Positions 42,527 through 50,693 of a stretch of 64,000 nucleotides of DNA are shown here, one piece after another (within the stretch, counting starts at the first letter, position 1; every line of letters starts with the position of its first letter). Both the position numbers and the translations under genes were made by a program. The stretch comes from CAVSIP01 sp963728075 (lineage in GTDB: Bacteria > Actinomycetota > Actinomycetes > JAFAQI01 > DASSKL01). The stretch is taken from assembly GCA_963728075.1 (NCBI GenBank), contig CAVSIP010000004.1, forward strand, positions 248,001-312,000, in the 5' to 3' direction. The notes beneath the pieces were generated by a model. It saw only the letters and a program-made list of their open reading frames with translations. It was not told the origin of the DNA and ran no database searches.

Positions 42527-44095
42527 CTACGAGGTCACCGCCAGCGCCGCGAGGTCGTACTGCCCCCCGAGCGCCGGCGACAGGAACGTCCGGCCCACCT
42601 TCGCGCCGTGCACGCGCACGACCTGCCGGTCCACCAGCGGGACGGCCGGTGCGTCCTGCAGGATGCGCGCGTCGAGCTTCGCCCAGTCCGCGGGCGGGGG
42701 TGAGGTGGCGGCGACCAGCGCGGCGATCCGCCGGTCCTGGGCGCTGTAGTGGGTGCTGTCGGCCGTGCCGCAGCCACAGAACAGCGGCCGGATGTACGCC
42801 GCGGGCGCCGGCCGGGCCGGCCGGAACCGCGTGAGCAGCAGCGCTGCCGACGCGCCCGCGGACGGCGTGGTGACCGTCACCCCGGCCTGCTCCAGCGCCG
42901 TGCGCACGGCGTCGGCCGCGGCGGCGTCCACGCCGTCGACGGCGAGGCTGAGGCTGATGCCGTCCGGATAGCCGGCCCGGGCGATCTGCTGCTTGGGGTT
43001 CGCCGGCCCGGCGTACAGGTCGAAGGCGCGGTGCGCGGGCAGCGACGGCGGCAGCAGCGTGGTCGACGGGGTCCCGGCGGACGGCCCGCCCACCGCGTCC
43101 AGGTAGTCGGTCCGGTTGACGGCGCGTTCGAGCGCCTGGCGCACGGCGACGTTGTCCAGTGGCCGCACGGCGGTGTCGAGCAGCAGCAGGTCGACGGTGC
43201 CGTCGAAGGCCTGGTCGGCCGGCGGCTGGGCCTGCAGCGCGGCCTGGGCGCGGACCGGCGGGAGCCCGTCGCCGAGCGGTACGGCGGTTGCACCGCTGTC
43301 CGTGCGCATCCGGTCGGCGGCGGCGACCGGGTCGACGCCGAGGCTGACCTCGATGCGGTCGGGCAGCGCCGGGCGGACCGGGTCGGTGGCCGCGTCCCAG
43401 TTCGGGTTGCGGGCGAGCACCAGACCGGTGTCGCTGCGCGCGTCGACGACGTACGGGCCGGAGGCCACGACCTCCCCGCCGGTCGACATCGGCGCGAAGG
43501 CCGGCAGCGCGACGAGGTCGGGGAAGTCTCCGACCGGCCGGCGCAGGTGGAACACGACTGTCCGCGCGTCCGGGGTGTCGATCGCCGGGCAGTCACCGCC
43601 GGTCGGGCCGTGGTAGGCCTTGCCGCAGTCGAGCACGTCCGTGACGTACGCCGGGGTGCCGCCCCGCGCCATGTCGGCGATCTTCGGGTCGAAGTTGCGC
43701 TCCACGCCGTAGCGCACGTCCGCCGCGGTGAGCCGCGACCCGTCCGCGAACGTCAGGCCCGGCCGCAGGTGGAAGGTCCAGGTCTTCGCCCCGTCGGACG
43801 GCGTGCCCCGACCCGTGGCCAGGTCCGGGACGGCGTCGGTGGCCCCGTCCGGCTCGGCCGGGAACGCCGTCAGCCCGCGGAACAGCAGCCGGTCGAGGTC
43901 CGCGTCGGCGGGCGTGCGCGCCTGCTGCGGGTCGGTGGCCAGCGCGTCGGCGGTGGCGAGCACCTGCAGGGTGCCCCCGCGCGGGCCGGGGGTCGCCTGC
44001 CCGTTCGGGGCGGCGTGGCCGCCCGAGCAGGCGGTGGCGGCGGCCGCGAGGAGTGCGACCGGGACGAGCCGGACCACCGGGAGGAGCGGGCGCAC
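42527..44095 (-). CDS. peptide/opine-type ABC transporter substrate-binding lipoprotein
   Basis: 522 aa. A lipoprotein signal ends at C23 (LLAAAATACSGG). The body is SBP_bac_5: WTFHLRPGLTFADGSRLTAA, VRYGVERNFDPK, VVFHLRRPVGDFPDLVALPA and RQALERAVNRTDYLDAVGG. No permease or ATPase gene lies in the window, so it is an orphan that may serve a transporter encoded elsewhere or act as a sensor. The alpha/beta hydrolase gene ends 3 bases upstream on the same strand. Confidence 0.88.
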   Translation of the reverse strand: MRPLLPVVRLVPVALLAAAATACSGGHAAPNGQATPGPRGGTLQVLATADALATDPQQARTPADADLDRLLFRGLTAFPAEPDGATDAVPDLATGRGTPSDGAKTWTFHLRPGLTFADGSRLTAADVRYGVERNFDPKIADMARGGTPAYVTDVLDCGKAYHGPTGGDCPAIDTPDARTVVFHLRRPVGDFPDLVALPAFAPMSTGGEVVASGPYVVDARSDTGLVLARNPNWDAATDPVRPALPDRIEVSLGVDPVAAADRMRTDSGATAVPLGDGLPPVRAQAALQAQPPADQAFDGTVDLLLLDTAVRPLDNVAVRQALERAVNRTDYLDAVGGPSAGTPSTTLLPPSLPAHRAFDLYAGPANPKQQIARAGYPDGISLSLAVDGVDAAAADAVRTALEQAGVTVTTPSAGASAALLLTRFRPARPAPAAYIRPLFCGCGTADSTHYSAQDRRIAALVAATSPPPADWAKLDARILQDAPAVPLVDRQVVRVHGAKVGRTFLSPALGGQYDLAALAVTS

Positions 44096-44098
44096 CGC

Positions 44099-44980
44099 TC
44101 AGCCGCCCGCCTCGACGCCGGCCCAGAACGTGGTGAGCAGCGTGGCGGTCACGTCCGGCTGCTCGGCCGCGGGGGAGTGCAGCGAGCCGTCCACCACGGC
44201 GTACCGGGCCCCGAGCCGCTCGGCCATCTCCTGCTGGATCGGCGGGTGCCAGGCGTTGTCGTCGGCGCCGTGCGCGACCAGGACGGGCAGGCCGAGCTCG
44301 CGCAGCGCGTCGGTGTGGTCCGCCTCGCTGAGCAGCTGCTCGCCCATGACCCGCAGCGCGACCTCGTTGTGGTTGAAGAACCGCCGCCGCAGGAACTCCC
44401 GCACGTCCTCGGGGGCGGCCTCCTCGGCCGGGTCGGCGAGGCTCTGCGCGGCGTCCCACAGCGCCTGCAGCCCCCCGTCGGCGAGCACCGGCTTCATCAG
44501 CTCGATCCAGTCCCGGCGCGGCGACGGGATCGCCGCCGGCCCGGAGCCGAGCAGGGTCAGCGACCGCGCCGTACCGCCGTCGAGCAGCGCCCGGCGGGAG
44601 ACCAGCCCCCCGAAGGAGTGCCCGACCAGGTGCGGGACGTCGTCGGTCGTGGCGGCGAGGCCGGCGAGCACCTGCGCCACCTCGGCCGCGAGCGTGGGGA
44701 CGGTGTAGGCGTCCGCGACGTCGGGCCCGCCGGACTCGTGCTGGCCGCGCAGGTCGATCGCCCACGCGGGGTGCCCGGCGGCGGCGAGGCGCGGCAGCAG
44801 CTCGAGGAAGTCCTCCTTGCTGCCGGTGAACCCGGGGACGAGCAGCACGGCGCGGCCGGGCGGCCGGTCGGTCACGTCGGCACGCAGCGCGGCGAGGTCG
44901 CCGCCGTCCACCGGTAGGCGGACCGGGTGCACGTTGTCGGCCAGGGCCATGGTGCGGGGGACGCTCAGGGCAGGCACCAC
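44099..44980 (-). CDS. alpha/beta hydrolase
   Basis: 293 aa from the GTG at 44980; the ATG at 44950 gives a 283-residue protein and is equally likely. Oxyanion segment VLLVPGFTGSKEDF, nucleophile elbow GHSFGG, acid in HGADDNAWHPP and late His in DGSLHSPAAEQP. Esterase, lipase or peptidase activity on an unknown substrate. It is 3 bases from the substrate-binding lipoprotein on the same strand, so they probably share a transcript. Confidence 0.85.
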   Translation of the reverse strand: MVPALSVPRTMALADNVHPVRLPVDGGDLAALRADVTDRPPGRAVLLVPGFTGSKEDFLELLPRLAAAGHPAWAIDLRGQHESGGPDVADAYTVPTLAAEVAQVLAGLAATTDDVPHLVGHSFGGLVSRRALLDGGTARSLTLLGSGPAAIPSPRRDWIELMKPVLADGGLQALWDAAQSLADPAEEAAPEDVREFLRRRFFNHNEVALRVMGEQLLSEADHTDALRELGLPVLVAHGADDNAWHPPIQQEMAERLGARYAVVDGSLHSPAAEQPDVTATLLTTFWAGVEAGG

Positions 44981-45079
44981 CTTCGCAACAGGTCGGGGTA
45001 CAGATGAGCGTACCGGCGGTTACCCTTGCTGCTGGGCCGGTTCCGCCCCGTTTCTACCCTCTGCACAGGCTGGTTCCTC

Positions 45080-45856
45080 GTGAGCGCTCGCGTCATCGCC
45101 GTTGCCAACCAGAAGGGCGGGGTGGCCAAGACCACCACCGTCGCCTCCCTCGGGGTCGCCTTCGCCGAGATGGGCCGCCGGGTGCTGCTCGTCGACCTGG
45201 ACGCGCAGGCCTGCCTCACCTTCTCCCTCGGCCTGGACCCGGAGGCGCTCGAGCTGTCCGTCCACGACGTGCTGCTCGACCGGGTGTCCGCGAAGCTCGC
45301 GGTGCGCTCGACCGAGGACGGGCCGGACCTGCTGCCCGCGACGATCGACCTCGCCGGCGGCGAGGCGGCGCTGCTCATGCGCACCGGCCGCGAGTACGCG
45401 CTGCGCAACGCGCTCGAGGAGCTGCTGCCGGAGTACGACCTCGTGCTGCTCGACTGCTCGCCGTCGCTCGGCGTGCTCACCCTCAACGCGCTCACCGCCG
45501 CACAGGAGGTGATCATCCCGCTGCAGTGCGAGACCCTGTCGCACCGCGGGGTGGGGCAGCTGCTCGACACCGTCCGGGACGTGCAGCGGCTCACCAACCG
45601 CGGCCTCACCGTCCTCGGCGTGCTGCCCACGCTGTTCGACGGCCGGACCAACCACGCGCGCGAGGTGCTCGCCGACGTGAGCGAGCGCTACGGCCTGGAC
45701 GTGCTCGAGCCGGCGATCGCGAAGTCGGTGCGCTTCGCCGAGGCGCCCGCCGCCGGCCGGTCCGTGCTGCGGACGGCGGCTCGTACGCCGGGCGCGCAGG
45801 CGTACCGCGAGCTGGCTCGCCGGCTGGCCGGCGAGCCGGCCGAGGTGCCGGCATGA
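45080..45856 (+). CDS. ParA family ATPase
   Basis: 258 aa. Deviant Walker A KGGVAKT at residues 12-18 in AVANQKGGVAKTTTVAS, LLVDLDAQACLTFSLGLDP, and VLLDCSPSLGVLTLNAL. ParA ATPases position chromosomes, plasmids or protein clusters. No ParB or parS-like site is adjacent; this is the Soj-like copy found near the rhlE helicase in actinomycetes (for instance Rv3213c), not the origin-linked one. A TACCCT box at 45055-45060 may be its promoter. The stop overlaps the next start (ATGA). Confidence 0.9.
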   Translation: MSARVIAVANQKGGVAKTTTVASLGVAFAEMGRRVLLVDLDAQACLTFSLGLDPEALELSVHDVLLDRVSAKLAVRSTEDGPDLLPATIDLAGGEAALLMRTGREYALRNALEELLPEYDLVLLDCSPSLGVLTLNALTAAQEVIIPLQCETLSHRGVGQLLDTVRDVQRLTNRGLTVLGVLPTLFDGRTNHAREVLADVSERYGLDVLEPAIAKSVRFAEAPAAGRSVLRTAARTPGAQAYRELARRLAGEPAEVPA

Positions 45857-46182
45857 GCGCCGGGGGCGGCTCGCGGTTCGACCGGGTCCGGCCCCGGACC
45901 GGGAGCGCGGCGACCCGGCCCGCGGCGACCCAGGTGGCGCCGCACGACAGCCAGGGCAAGCGTGCACTGTTCTCCGCCGGCGACGACCGACCCGCGCCGG
46001 GCACGGTCGTCGTCGAGTGCTCGGCGTGCGGGGCCAGCACCGCGATGTCGCCGCTGGCCGGCATCCGGGCGATGGTGCCGAGCCTGCACGTGTGGCCGCT
46101 GCGCCGCCACCACCCGTCGTACCTGCGCTGCCCGGCCTGCGGCCACTTCGCCTGGTCCCGGGTGCGCGTCACCGCCCCCTGA
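45853..46182 (+). CDS. hypothetical zinc-ribbon protein
   Basis: 109 aa. The first half is basic and disordered; the second half carries two knuckles, VECSACGAS and LRCPACGHF, separated by a region with WPLRRHHPSY, which together can form a zinc ribbon. The ATG overlaps the ParA stop, so the two are made together. The family is conserved next to this ParA in actinomycetes, but its function is unknown. Confidence 0.75.
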   Translation: MSAGGGSRFDRVRPRTGSAATRPAATQVAPHDSQGKRALFSAGDDRPAPGTVVVECSACGASTAMSPLAGIRAMVPSLHVWPLRRHHPSYLRCPACGHFAWSRVRVTAP

Positions 46183-46271
46183 GCGCCCGCCTGCACGGTG
46201 CACCGTACGGCTGGGCTAGAACCTCTTGTGACCAAAGTGGGTGTTTCCGGGACGCACGGGAGCGAGGTCCG

Positions 46272-46277
46272 TACCTT
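46272..46277 (+). promoter_or_regulatory. TACCTT -10 box at the GGDEF gene
   Basis: TACCTT ends 6 bases before the GTG at 46284. The same 101-base gap holds the 12-base palindrome ACGGTGCACCGT at 46195-46206. Confidence 0.4.
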
Positions 46278-46283
46278 GCCGCT

Positions 46284-47495
46284 GTGGCGAGTCCCGGAAA
46301 GTCGGCCGAGGTCGGTCGGGTCCACGCCGCCTGGTCGGCGGCGTCCGACCGGACGGGGGACCCCGGCCCCGCCTCCGACCTGGTCACGGCCGTGCTCGCC
46401 GGCGCCGACACGCCGGCGACGGCAGCACGTCTGCAGGCGGCCGTCGCCGCGTGGGCCCTCGCCCTGGCCCGCCCCAGCGACGCCGTGGTCGGGCTGGCAC
46501 AGCTGCGCGCGGTCTGCGTCCGCCTGCGGCTGACCCCTCGGACCGGCCTGGTCGATGCCCTCGACCGGGCCACCCACTGGGCCGTCGAGGCCCTCACCGA
46601 GCGCGACCAGCGCCTGGCGCAGCGGGACGCGCTCACCGGTCTGGCGTTGCGCGGGCCGTTCGACGACGACCTGGCCCGGTTCGCGGAGCGCGCCCGCGAC
46701 CACGCCGAGCCGTTCGCGCTCGTCGTCGCCGACGTCGACGGTCTCAAGGCGGTCAACGACGGCAAGGGGCACCCGGCCGGCGACGCCGTGCTCGCCGCGG
46801 TCGCCGCGGCGCTCGGCACCGCCCTGCGGGACAGCGACCGGGCGTACCGCATCGGCGGCGACGAGTTCGCGCTGCTGCTCCCCGGCACCGCGGCCACCGA
46901 CTGCACGACGATCATGGAGCGCATCCGCCGGTCGGGCGCGCCACCGTTCAGCTGGGGTCACGCCACCGCACCCGTGGAAGGTGTGGACGCGGACGTGCTC
47001 ATGAAGCTGGCGGACGAGCGGCTGTACGCGTCCCGCGCCCGCCGGTGGTCCCGGCTCGTACGGTGGCGTCGCCCACCGCGCGCCGTGCTGGCCACCGCTG
47101 CGGCCGTTGCTCTCGTGCTCTGCGGTGCCATCGCGGTGCGTGCCGGCGGAGGCGCGGGGTGCCTGTCGGTGGACCGTCCGCCCGCCCCCGCCGCGGCCAC
47201 GCTTCCGTGGCCCCAGCTGGTGGTGGCCGTGCCGGATCCGCCCTCGGTGGTCGCACCGGCAGTGGACCTGGCCGCGCCGCCCGCGACGAGCGCCGTTCCT
47301 GCGGTCCAGCCCGTTCCGGTCGCCGCGCCGACCCTCCGCAGAACCGGACGCGGGCGGGGCCTAGCGAAGCGCGTGCAGCTGAACGTCGGTGAGCGCGCCC
47401 TCGCGCACCTGCGCGGTCTCGTGGACGATCACCAGCGCGCTACAGGGCGCCGAGCACCTGCTCGACCGGCGTACCCGGGACCAGCAGGTCGGTGA
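46284..47495 (+). CDS. GGDEF diguanylate cyclase with C-terminal membrane anchor and exported tail
   Basis: 403 aa as read. An N-terminal helical part (~1-105) is followed by a GGDEF domain with VADVDGLKAVND and intact RIGGDEFALLLPG (GGDEF near residue 191). R-D-S-D five residues upstream is the inhibitory I-site, so an active, product-inhibited c-di-GMP synthase is expected. A membrane helix lies at ~266-288 (VLATAAAVALVLCGAIAVRA), after the catalytic domain, then a Pro/Ala/Val-rich tail outside. The last ~50 codons overlap minus-strand coding potential and may be out of frame; a stop in a neighbouring frame at 47362 could be the true end. Confidence 0.8.
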   Translation: MASPGKSAEVGRVHAAWSAASDRTGDPGPASDLVTAVLAGADTPATAARLQAAVAAWALALARPSDAVVGLAQLRAVCVRLRLTPRTGLVDALDRATHWAVEALTERDQRLAQRDALTGLALRGPFDDDLARFAERARDHAEPFALVVADVDGLKAVNDGKGHPAGDAVLAAVAAALGTALRDSDRAYRIGGDEFALLLPGTAATDCTTIMERIRRSGAPPFSWGHATAPVEGVDADVLMKLADERLYASRARRWSRLVRWRRPPRAVLATAAAVALVLCGAIAVRAGGGAGCLSVDRPPAPAAATLPWPQLVVAVPDPPSVVAPAVDLAAPPATSAVPAVQPVPVAAPTLRRTGRGRGLAKRVQLNVGERALAHLRGLVDDHQRATGRRAPARPAYPGPAGR

Positions 47496-47871
47496 GCCCG
47501 CCCAGCGTCCCGCACTCCACGCAGCGCGCCCCCATGGCGACCCAGCCGACGCCGTCACCGTCGAGGTGCAGCCCGTACGCGACCTCGGCGATCGACTGGC
47601 GGCACTCCGGGCACGACCAGGTCGGCGGGAAGTCCCAGTGCCGGTCGGAGTCGAGTACGGACACCGCCGAGCCGCACGCGATGCAGCGTCGCCGGGCCGT
47701 TCCCCCGCGCGGGTCGGCCTCCACGTAGAACCAGGACGCCTCGCCGTCGCCACAGCAGTGCGCGACGTGGACCCGGTCCACGCTCGGGCAACCGGACAGC
47801 TGCGACAGCCACGCTGTCAGGTCGTCCACGGACTCGCCGGTCACCCGGCCCTGCACGGTCTGACGCGCCAT
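47440..47871 (-). CDS. hypothetical protein with three zinc-knuckle motifs
   Basis: 143 aa. Three CxxC knuckles are spaced along the protein: RRCIACGSA, WSCPECRQS and ARCVECGTL, plus CC in VAHCCGDGEASW, suggesting metal binding. The start ATG at 47871 has GAGG 8 bases upstream. After the stop, the neighbouring frame continues with sensible residues (ALVIVHETAQVREGALTDVQ) to 47361, so an indel may have shortened it. It lies between the GGDEF gene and the helicase terminator. Function unknown. Confidence 0.65.
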   Translation of the reverse strand: MARQTVQGRVTGESVDDLTAWLSQLSGCPSVDRVHVAHCCGDGEASWFYVEADPRGGTARRRCIACGSAVSVLDSDRHWDFPPTWSCPECRQSIAEVAYGLHLDGDGVGWVAMGARCVECGTLGGLTDLLVPGTPVEQVLGAL

Positions 47872-47939
47872 ATCCCGAACCTCGGCGAGCCGGGCCGGGT
47901 CACTTGAGACCCGAACGGGTGGGTGCGGCCCCTGACCCT

Positions 47940-47997
47940 CTTCGTGCGGCCAGGTGGGGCTAGTCGATCTTCAATAGCCCCAGTACGCCGCACGAAG
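47940..47997. terminator. two-tier cruciform after the DEAD-box helicase
   Basis: CTTCGTGCGGC (47940-47950) pairs with GCCGCACGAAG (47987-47997); after a symmetric 4-base internal loop, TGGGGCTA (47955-47962) pairs with TAGCCCCA (47975-47982) around a 12-base loop. It lies 22 bases 3' of the helicase stop and 5' of the knuckle gene, so termination between these two minus-strand genes is likely. Confidence 0.65.
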
Positions 47998-48018
47998 GCG
48001 GTGGTGGGGTGCGGCTTG

Positions 48019-49512
48019 TCAGGCGGCGGACTCGCCGGCGCTGCCCCCGGAGCGGCGGCGCCGACGGCGACGGCGGGTGCCACCGCTGCCGTCACCGCTG
48101 GACGACGACGCGCTCGGCGGGGTCTCCCCACCGGTCCCGCCACCGCTCGTACGGGACCGGCTGCGCGAGCGGGACCGGCCGCGCGAGCCGCCGCCCCCCT
48201 GGCCCTGGCGGTCACGGTTCGGCGGGCCGGACGGGCGACGCCGGCCGGTCTCGCCGAGGTCCTCCTCCTCCTCGGCCTCGAGCCCGGCGCGCGTCCGGTC
48301 GGTCCTCGGCAGCGTCCCCGTGACGCCCGCGGGGATGGACAGCTCCTCGTACAGGTGCTCCGAGGTGCTGTAGGTCTCGGTCGGGTCCTCGAACGGCAGG
48401 TCGAGCGCCTTGTTGATCAGCTTCCAGCGGACCAGCTCGTCCCACTCGACGAAGGTCACCGCGACGCCGGACTCGCCGGCGCGGCCGGTCCGCCCGATGC
48501 GGTGCAGGTAGTCCTTCTCGTCGTCCGGGCAGTCGTAGTTGACGACGTGGGTCACGCCCTCGACGTCGATGCCGCGGGCGGCCACGTCGGTCGCGACGAG
48601 CACGTCGACCTTGCCGTTGCGGAACGCGCGCAGCGCACGCTCCCGGGCACCCTGCCCGAGGTCGCCGTGCACGGCCGCGGCGGCGAACCCGCGGTCGGCC
48701 AGGTCCGCGGCGGCCTTGTCGACCATCCGCTTGGTCCGGCAGAACACCATCGCCAGGCCGCGCCCCTCCGACTGCAGCAGCCGGGCGAGCACCTCGGCCT
48801 TGTCGAGGTTGTGCGTACGGAACACGTGCTGGCTGGTCAGCGGCACGGTCGCCGTCTCGTCCGGCATCTCGGCGCGGACGTGGGTCGGCTGGTCGAGGTA
48901 GCGGCGGGACAGCGTGACGATCTCCGCCGGCATGGTGGCCGAGAACAGCATGGTGTGGCGCCGTTCCGGCACCAGGCGCATGATCCGCTCGACGTCCGGC
49001 AGGAAGCCCAGGTCGAGCATCCGGTCGGCCTCGTCGAGCACGAGGATCTGTACGCGGGACAGGTCGAGCGCCTTCTGGTTGGCCAGGTCGAGCAGCCGCC
49101 CGGGCGTGCCGACGACGACGTCGACGCCCTTCTTCAGCGTCTCGATCTGCGGCTCGTACGCGCGCCCGCCGTACACGGTCAGCACCCGCACGCTGCGGGT
49201 CGACCCCGCCTTGGTGAGGTCCGCCGCCACCTGCACCGCGAGCTCGCGGGTCGGGACGACGACGAGCGCCTGCGGCAGGCCGTCACCGGGGATGGTGATC
49301 CGCTGCAGCAGCGGTACGCCGAACGCGAGCGTCTTGCCCGTACCGGTGCGCGCCTGGCCGATCAGGTCGTGGCCCTGCAGGGCCAGCGGGATGGCGAGGT
49401 TCTGGATGGCGAACGGCTGGGTGATGCCCTGCTGCTCGAGGGCGCTCACGGTCTCCGGGAGCACGCCGAGCGCGGCGAACCCATTCTCCTGCTGTGTACT
49501 TGTCAACTGCAT
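48019..49512 (-). CDS. DEAD-box RNA helicase (RhlE-like)
   Basis: 497 aa from the ATG at 49512. Motifs in order: Q motif GITQPFAIQ, motif I ARTGTGKT (54-61), PTRELA, TPGRLLD, VLDEADRMLD, SAT, and HRIGRTGRAG. The C-terminus is an Arg/Ser/Gly-rich basic tail (RSRSRSRSR, RRRRRRRR) that can bind RNA. It unwinds RNA during ribosome assembly, decay or cold response. The 200-base upstream gap (49513-49712) is long for this window and holds a hairpin, so the mRNA may have a regulated leader. Confidence 0.93.
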   Translation of the reverse strand: MQLTSTQQENGFAALGVLPETVSALEQQGITQPFAIQNLAIPLALQGHDLIGQARTGTGKTLAFGVPLLQRITIPGDGLPQALVVVPTRELAVQVAADLTKAGSTRSVRVLTVYGGRAYEPQIETLKKGVDVVVGTPGRLLDLANQKALDLSRVQILVLDEADRMLDLGFLPDVERIMRLVPERRHTMLFSATMPAEIVTLSRRYLDQPTHVRAEMPDETATVPLTSQHVFRTHNLDKAEVLARLLQSEGRGLAMVFCRTKRMVDKAAADLADRGFAAAAVHGDLGQGARERALRAFRNGKVDVLVATDVAARGIDVEGVTHVVNYDCPDDEKDYLHRIGRTGRAGESGVAVTFVEWDELVRWKLINKALDLPFEDPTETYSTSEHLYEELSIPAGVTGTLPRTDRTRAGLEAEEEEDLGETGRRRPSGPPNRDRQGQGGGGSRGRSRSRSRSRTSGGGTGGETPPSASSSSGDGSGGTRRRRRRRRSGGSAGESAA

Positions 49513-49613
49513 TGCCTCTCGCGTGTGCGGAGGCCGCGCTGACGTTCCCACGCCCGCACCCGTATCCGGTCGCCCGGTCTCGGGGGGCAAGCGGCGCTCC
49601 GCTGTCTTCTCGC

Positions 49614-49631
49614 GACGACCTGATGGTCGTC
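49614..49631 (-). promoter_or_regulatory. small hairpin in the helicase leader region
   Basis: GACGACC (49614-49620) pairs with GGTCGTC (49625-49631) around a 4-base loop, about 100 bases before the helicase ATG. It may be part of a structured 5' leader; otherwise 49513-49699 shows no clear feature. Confidence 0.3.
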
Positions 49632-49699
49632 ACTACTCCAACACGGTACCGGACATGATCCTTCCCGGTCGCCAGACGTTCAGTCCCGGGCGCGCCGAG

Positions 49700-49705
49700 T
49701 AGGGT
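49700..49705 (+). promoter_or_regulatory. TAGGGT -10 box at the ferritin-like gene
   Basis: TAGGGT ends 7 bases before the GTG at 49713, with no ribosome site between. Confidence 0.4.
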
Positions 49706-49712
49706 CCGACGC

Positions 49713-50399
49713 GTGACGTCGAACGAGCACGCCGTCCGCGCGGGGATGGACGACGCGTCCTACCGCCAGGCGGTCGTGGACCTGCTCGGCGTGCTGGCGT
49801 ACGCGGAGCTGACCGCGTTCGAGCGGCTGGCCGAGGACGCCCGGCTGGCGCCCTCGCTGGCCGACAAGGCCGCGCTGGCGGGGATGGCCGCCGCCGAGTT
49901 CGGCCACTTCGAGCAGCTGCGGTCGCGGCTGAGCGAGTGGGGTGTCGAGCCGGACGCGGCGATGGACCCGTTCGTCGGCCCGCTGGACGCCTGGCACGAC
50001 TCGACGAAGCCGGCGGACTGGCTCGAGGGCCTGGTCAAGGCGTACGTCGGTGACGGCATCGCCGCGGACTTCTACCGCGAGATCGCCGAGCACGCGCAGG
50101 ACGACGTCCGCGACCTCGTGCTGGAGGTGCTCGCCGACACCGGCCACGCCGGGTTCGCGGTGGAGCGCGTACGCGGCGCCATCAGCGCCGACCCGGCGAC
50201 CGCGGGCCGGCTGGCGCTGTGGGCGCGCCGGCTCGTGGGGGAGGCGCTCACCCAGGCGCAGCGGGTCGCCGTCGACCGCGACGCGCTCGCGCGGCTCATC
50301 GTCGGCGGCAGCGGTGACATCGCCGAGGTGGCCCGCATGCTCTCGCGCCTGACCGAGAAGCACTCCCAGCGGATGGCCGCCCTCGGCCTGGACTCCTAG
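49713..50399 (+). CDS. ferritin-like fold protein
   Basis: 228 aa, all helical. ELTAFERLAEDARLAPSLAD and GMAAAEFGHFEQLRSRL, plus DFYREIAEHAQDDVRDLVLE in the second half, supply the paired E and ExxH sites of a di-iron four-helix bundle, related to tRNA hydroxylase MiaE-like proteins. It is conserved beside the RhlE helicase in actinomycetes (for instance Rv3210c next to Rv3211), so a role in RNA modification is plausible but unproven. Confidence 0.85.
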   Translation: MTSNEHAVRAGMDDASYRQAVVDLLGVLAYAELTAFERLAEDARLAPSLADKAALAGMAAAEFGHFEQLRSRLSEWGVEPDAAMDPFVGPLDAWHDSTKPADWLEGLVKAYVGDGIAADFYREIAEHAQDDVRDLVLEVLADTGHAGFAVERVRGAISADPATAGRLALWARRLVGEALTQAQRVAVDRDALARLIVGGSGDIAEVARMLSRLTEKHSQRMAALGLDS

Positions 50400-50428
50400 A
50401 CCGGCTCCCGCCGCTCGCCGACTTGCGC

Positions 50429-50656
50429 TCAGACCGCGCCGAAGCCGACCCGGCGGCCCTCGGACTCGGCGATCTCGACGTACGCCAGCTTGTCCGCGGG
50501 GACGATGACGCGGCGGCCCTTGTCGTCGACGAGCGTGAGGACGCCCTGGTCGCCCTTGAGCGCCGCGGCCACGGCCTTCTCGATGTCCTCCGCGGACTGC
50601 TCGCTCTCCACGACCAGCTCACGGGCGGCGAACTGCACGCCGATCTTGACCTCCAC
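50429..50656 (-). CDS. DUF3107 family protein
   Basis: 75 aa, family length. MEVKIGVQFAARELVVESEQ at the start and RRVIVPADKLAYVEIAESEG, ending in VGFGAV, match the actinobacterial DUF3107 family (Rv3208A/TB9.4 group). Function unknown; soluble beta-rich protein. It sits between the ferritin-like and TetR genes, as in mycobacteria. Confidence 0.92.
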   Translation of the reverse strand: MEVKIGVQFAARELVVESEQSAEDIEKAVAAALKGDQGVLTLVDDKGRRVIVPADKLAYVEIAESEGRRVGFGAV

Positions 50657-50693
50657 GCGTCACCTCTCGCTCGTCGTCGCCTCGACCTGCAGC

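Noticed and set aside
46195..46206. 12-base palindrome ACGGTGCACCGT as a regulator operator
   Set aside because: Only one copy was noticed, it begins 13 bases after a stop codon, and no nearby regulator can be linked; listed only as context.
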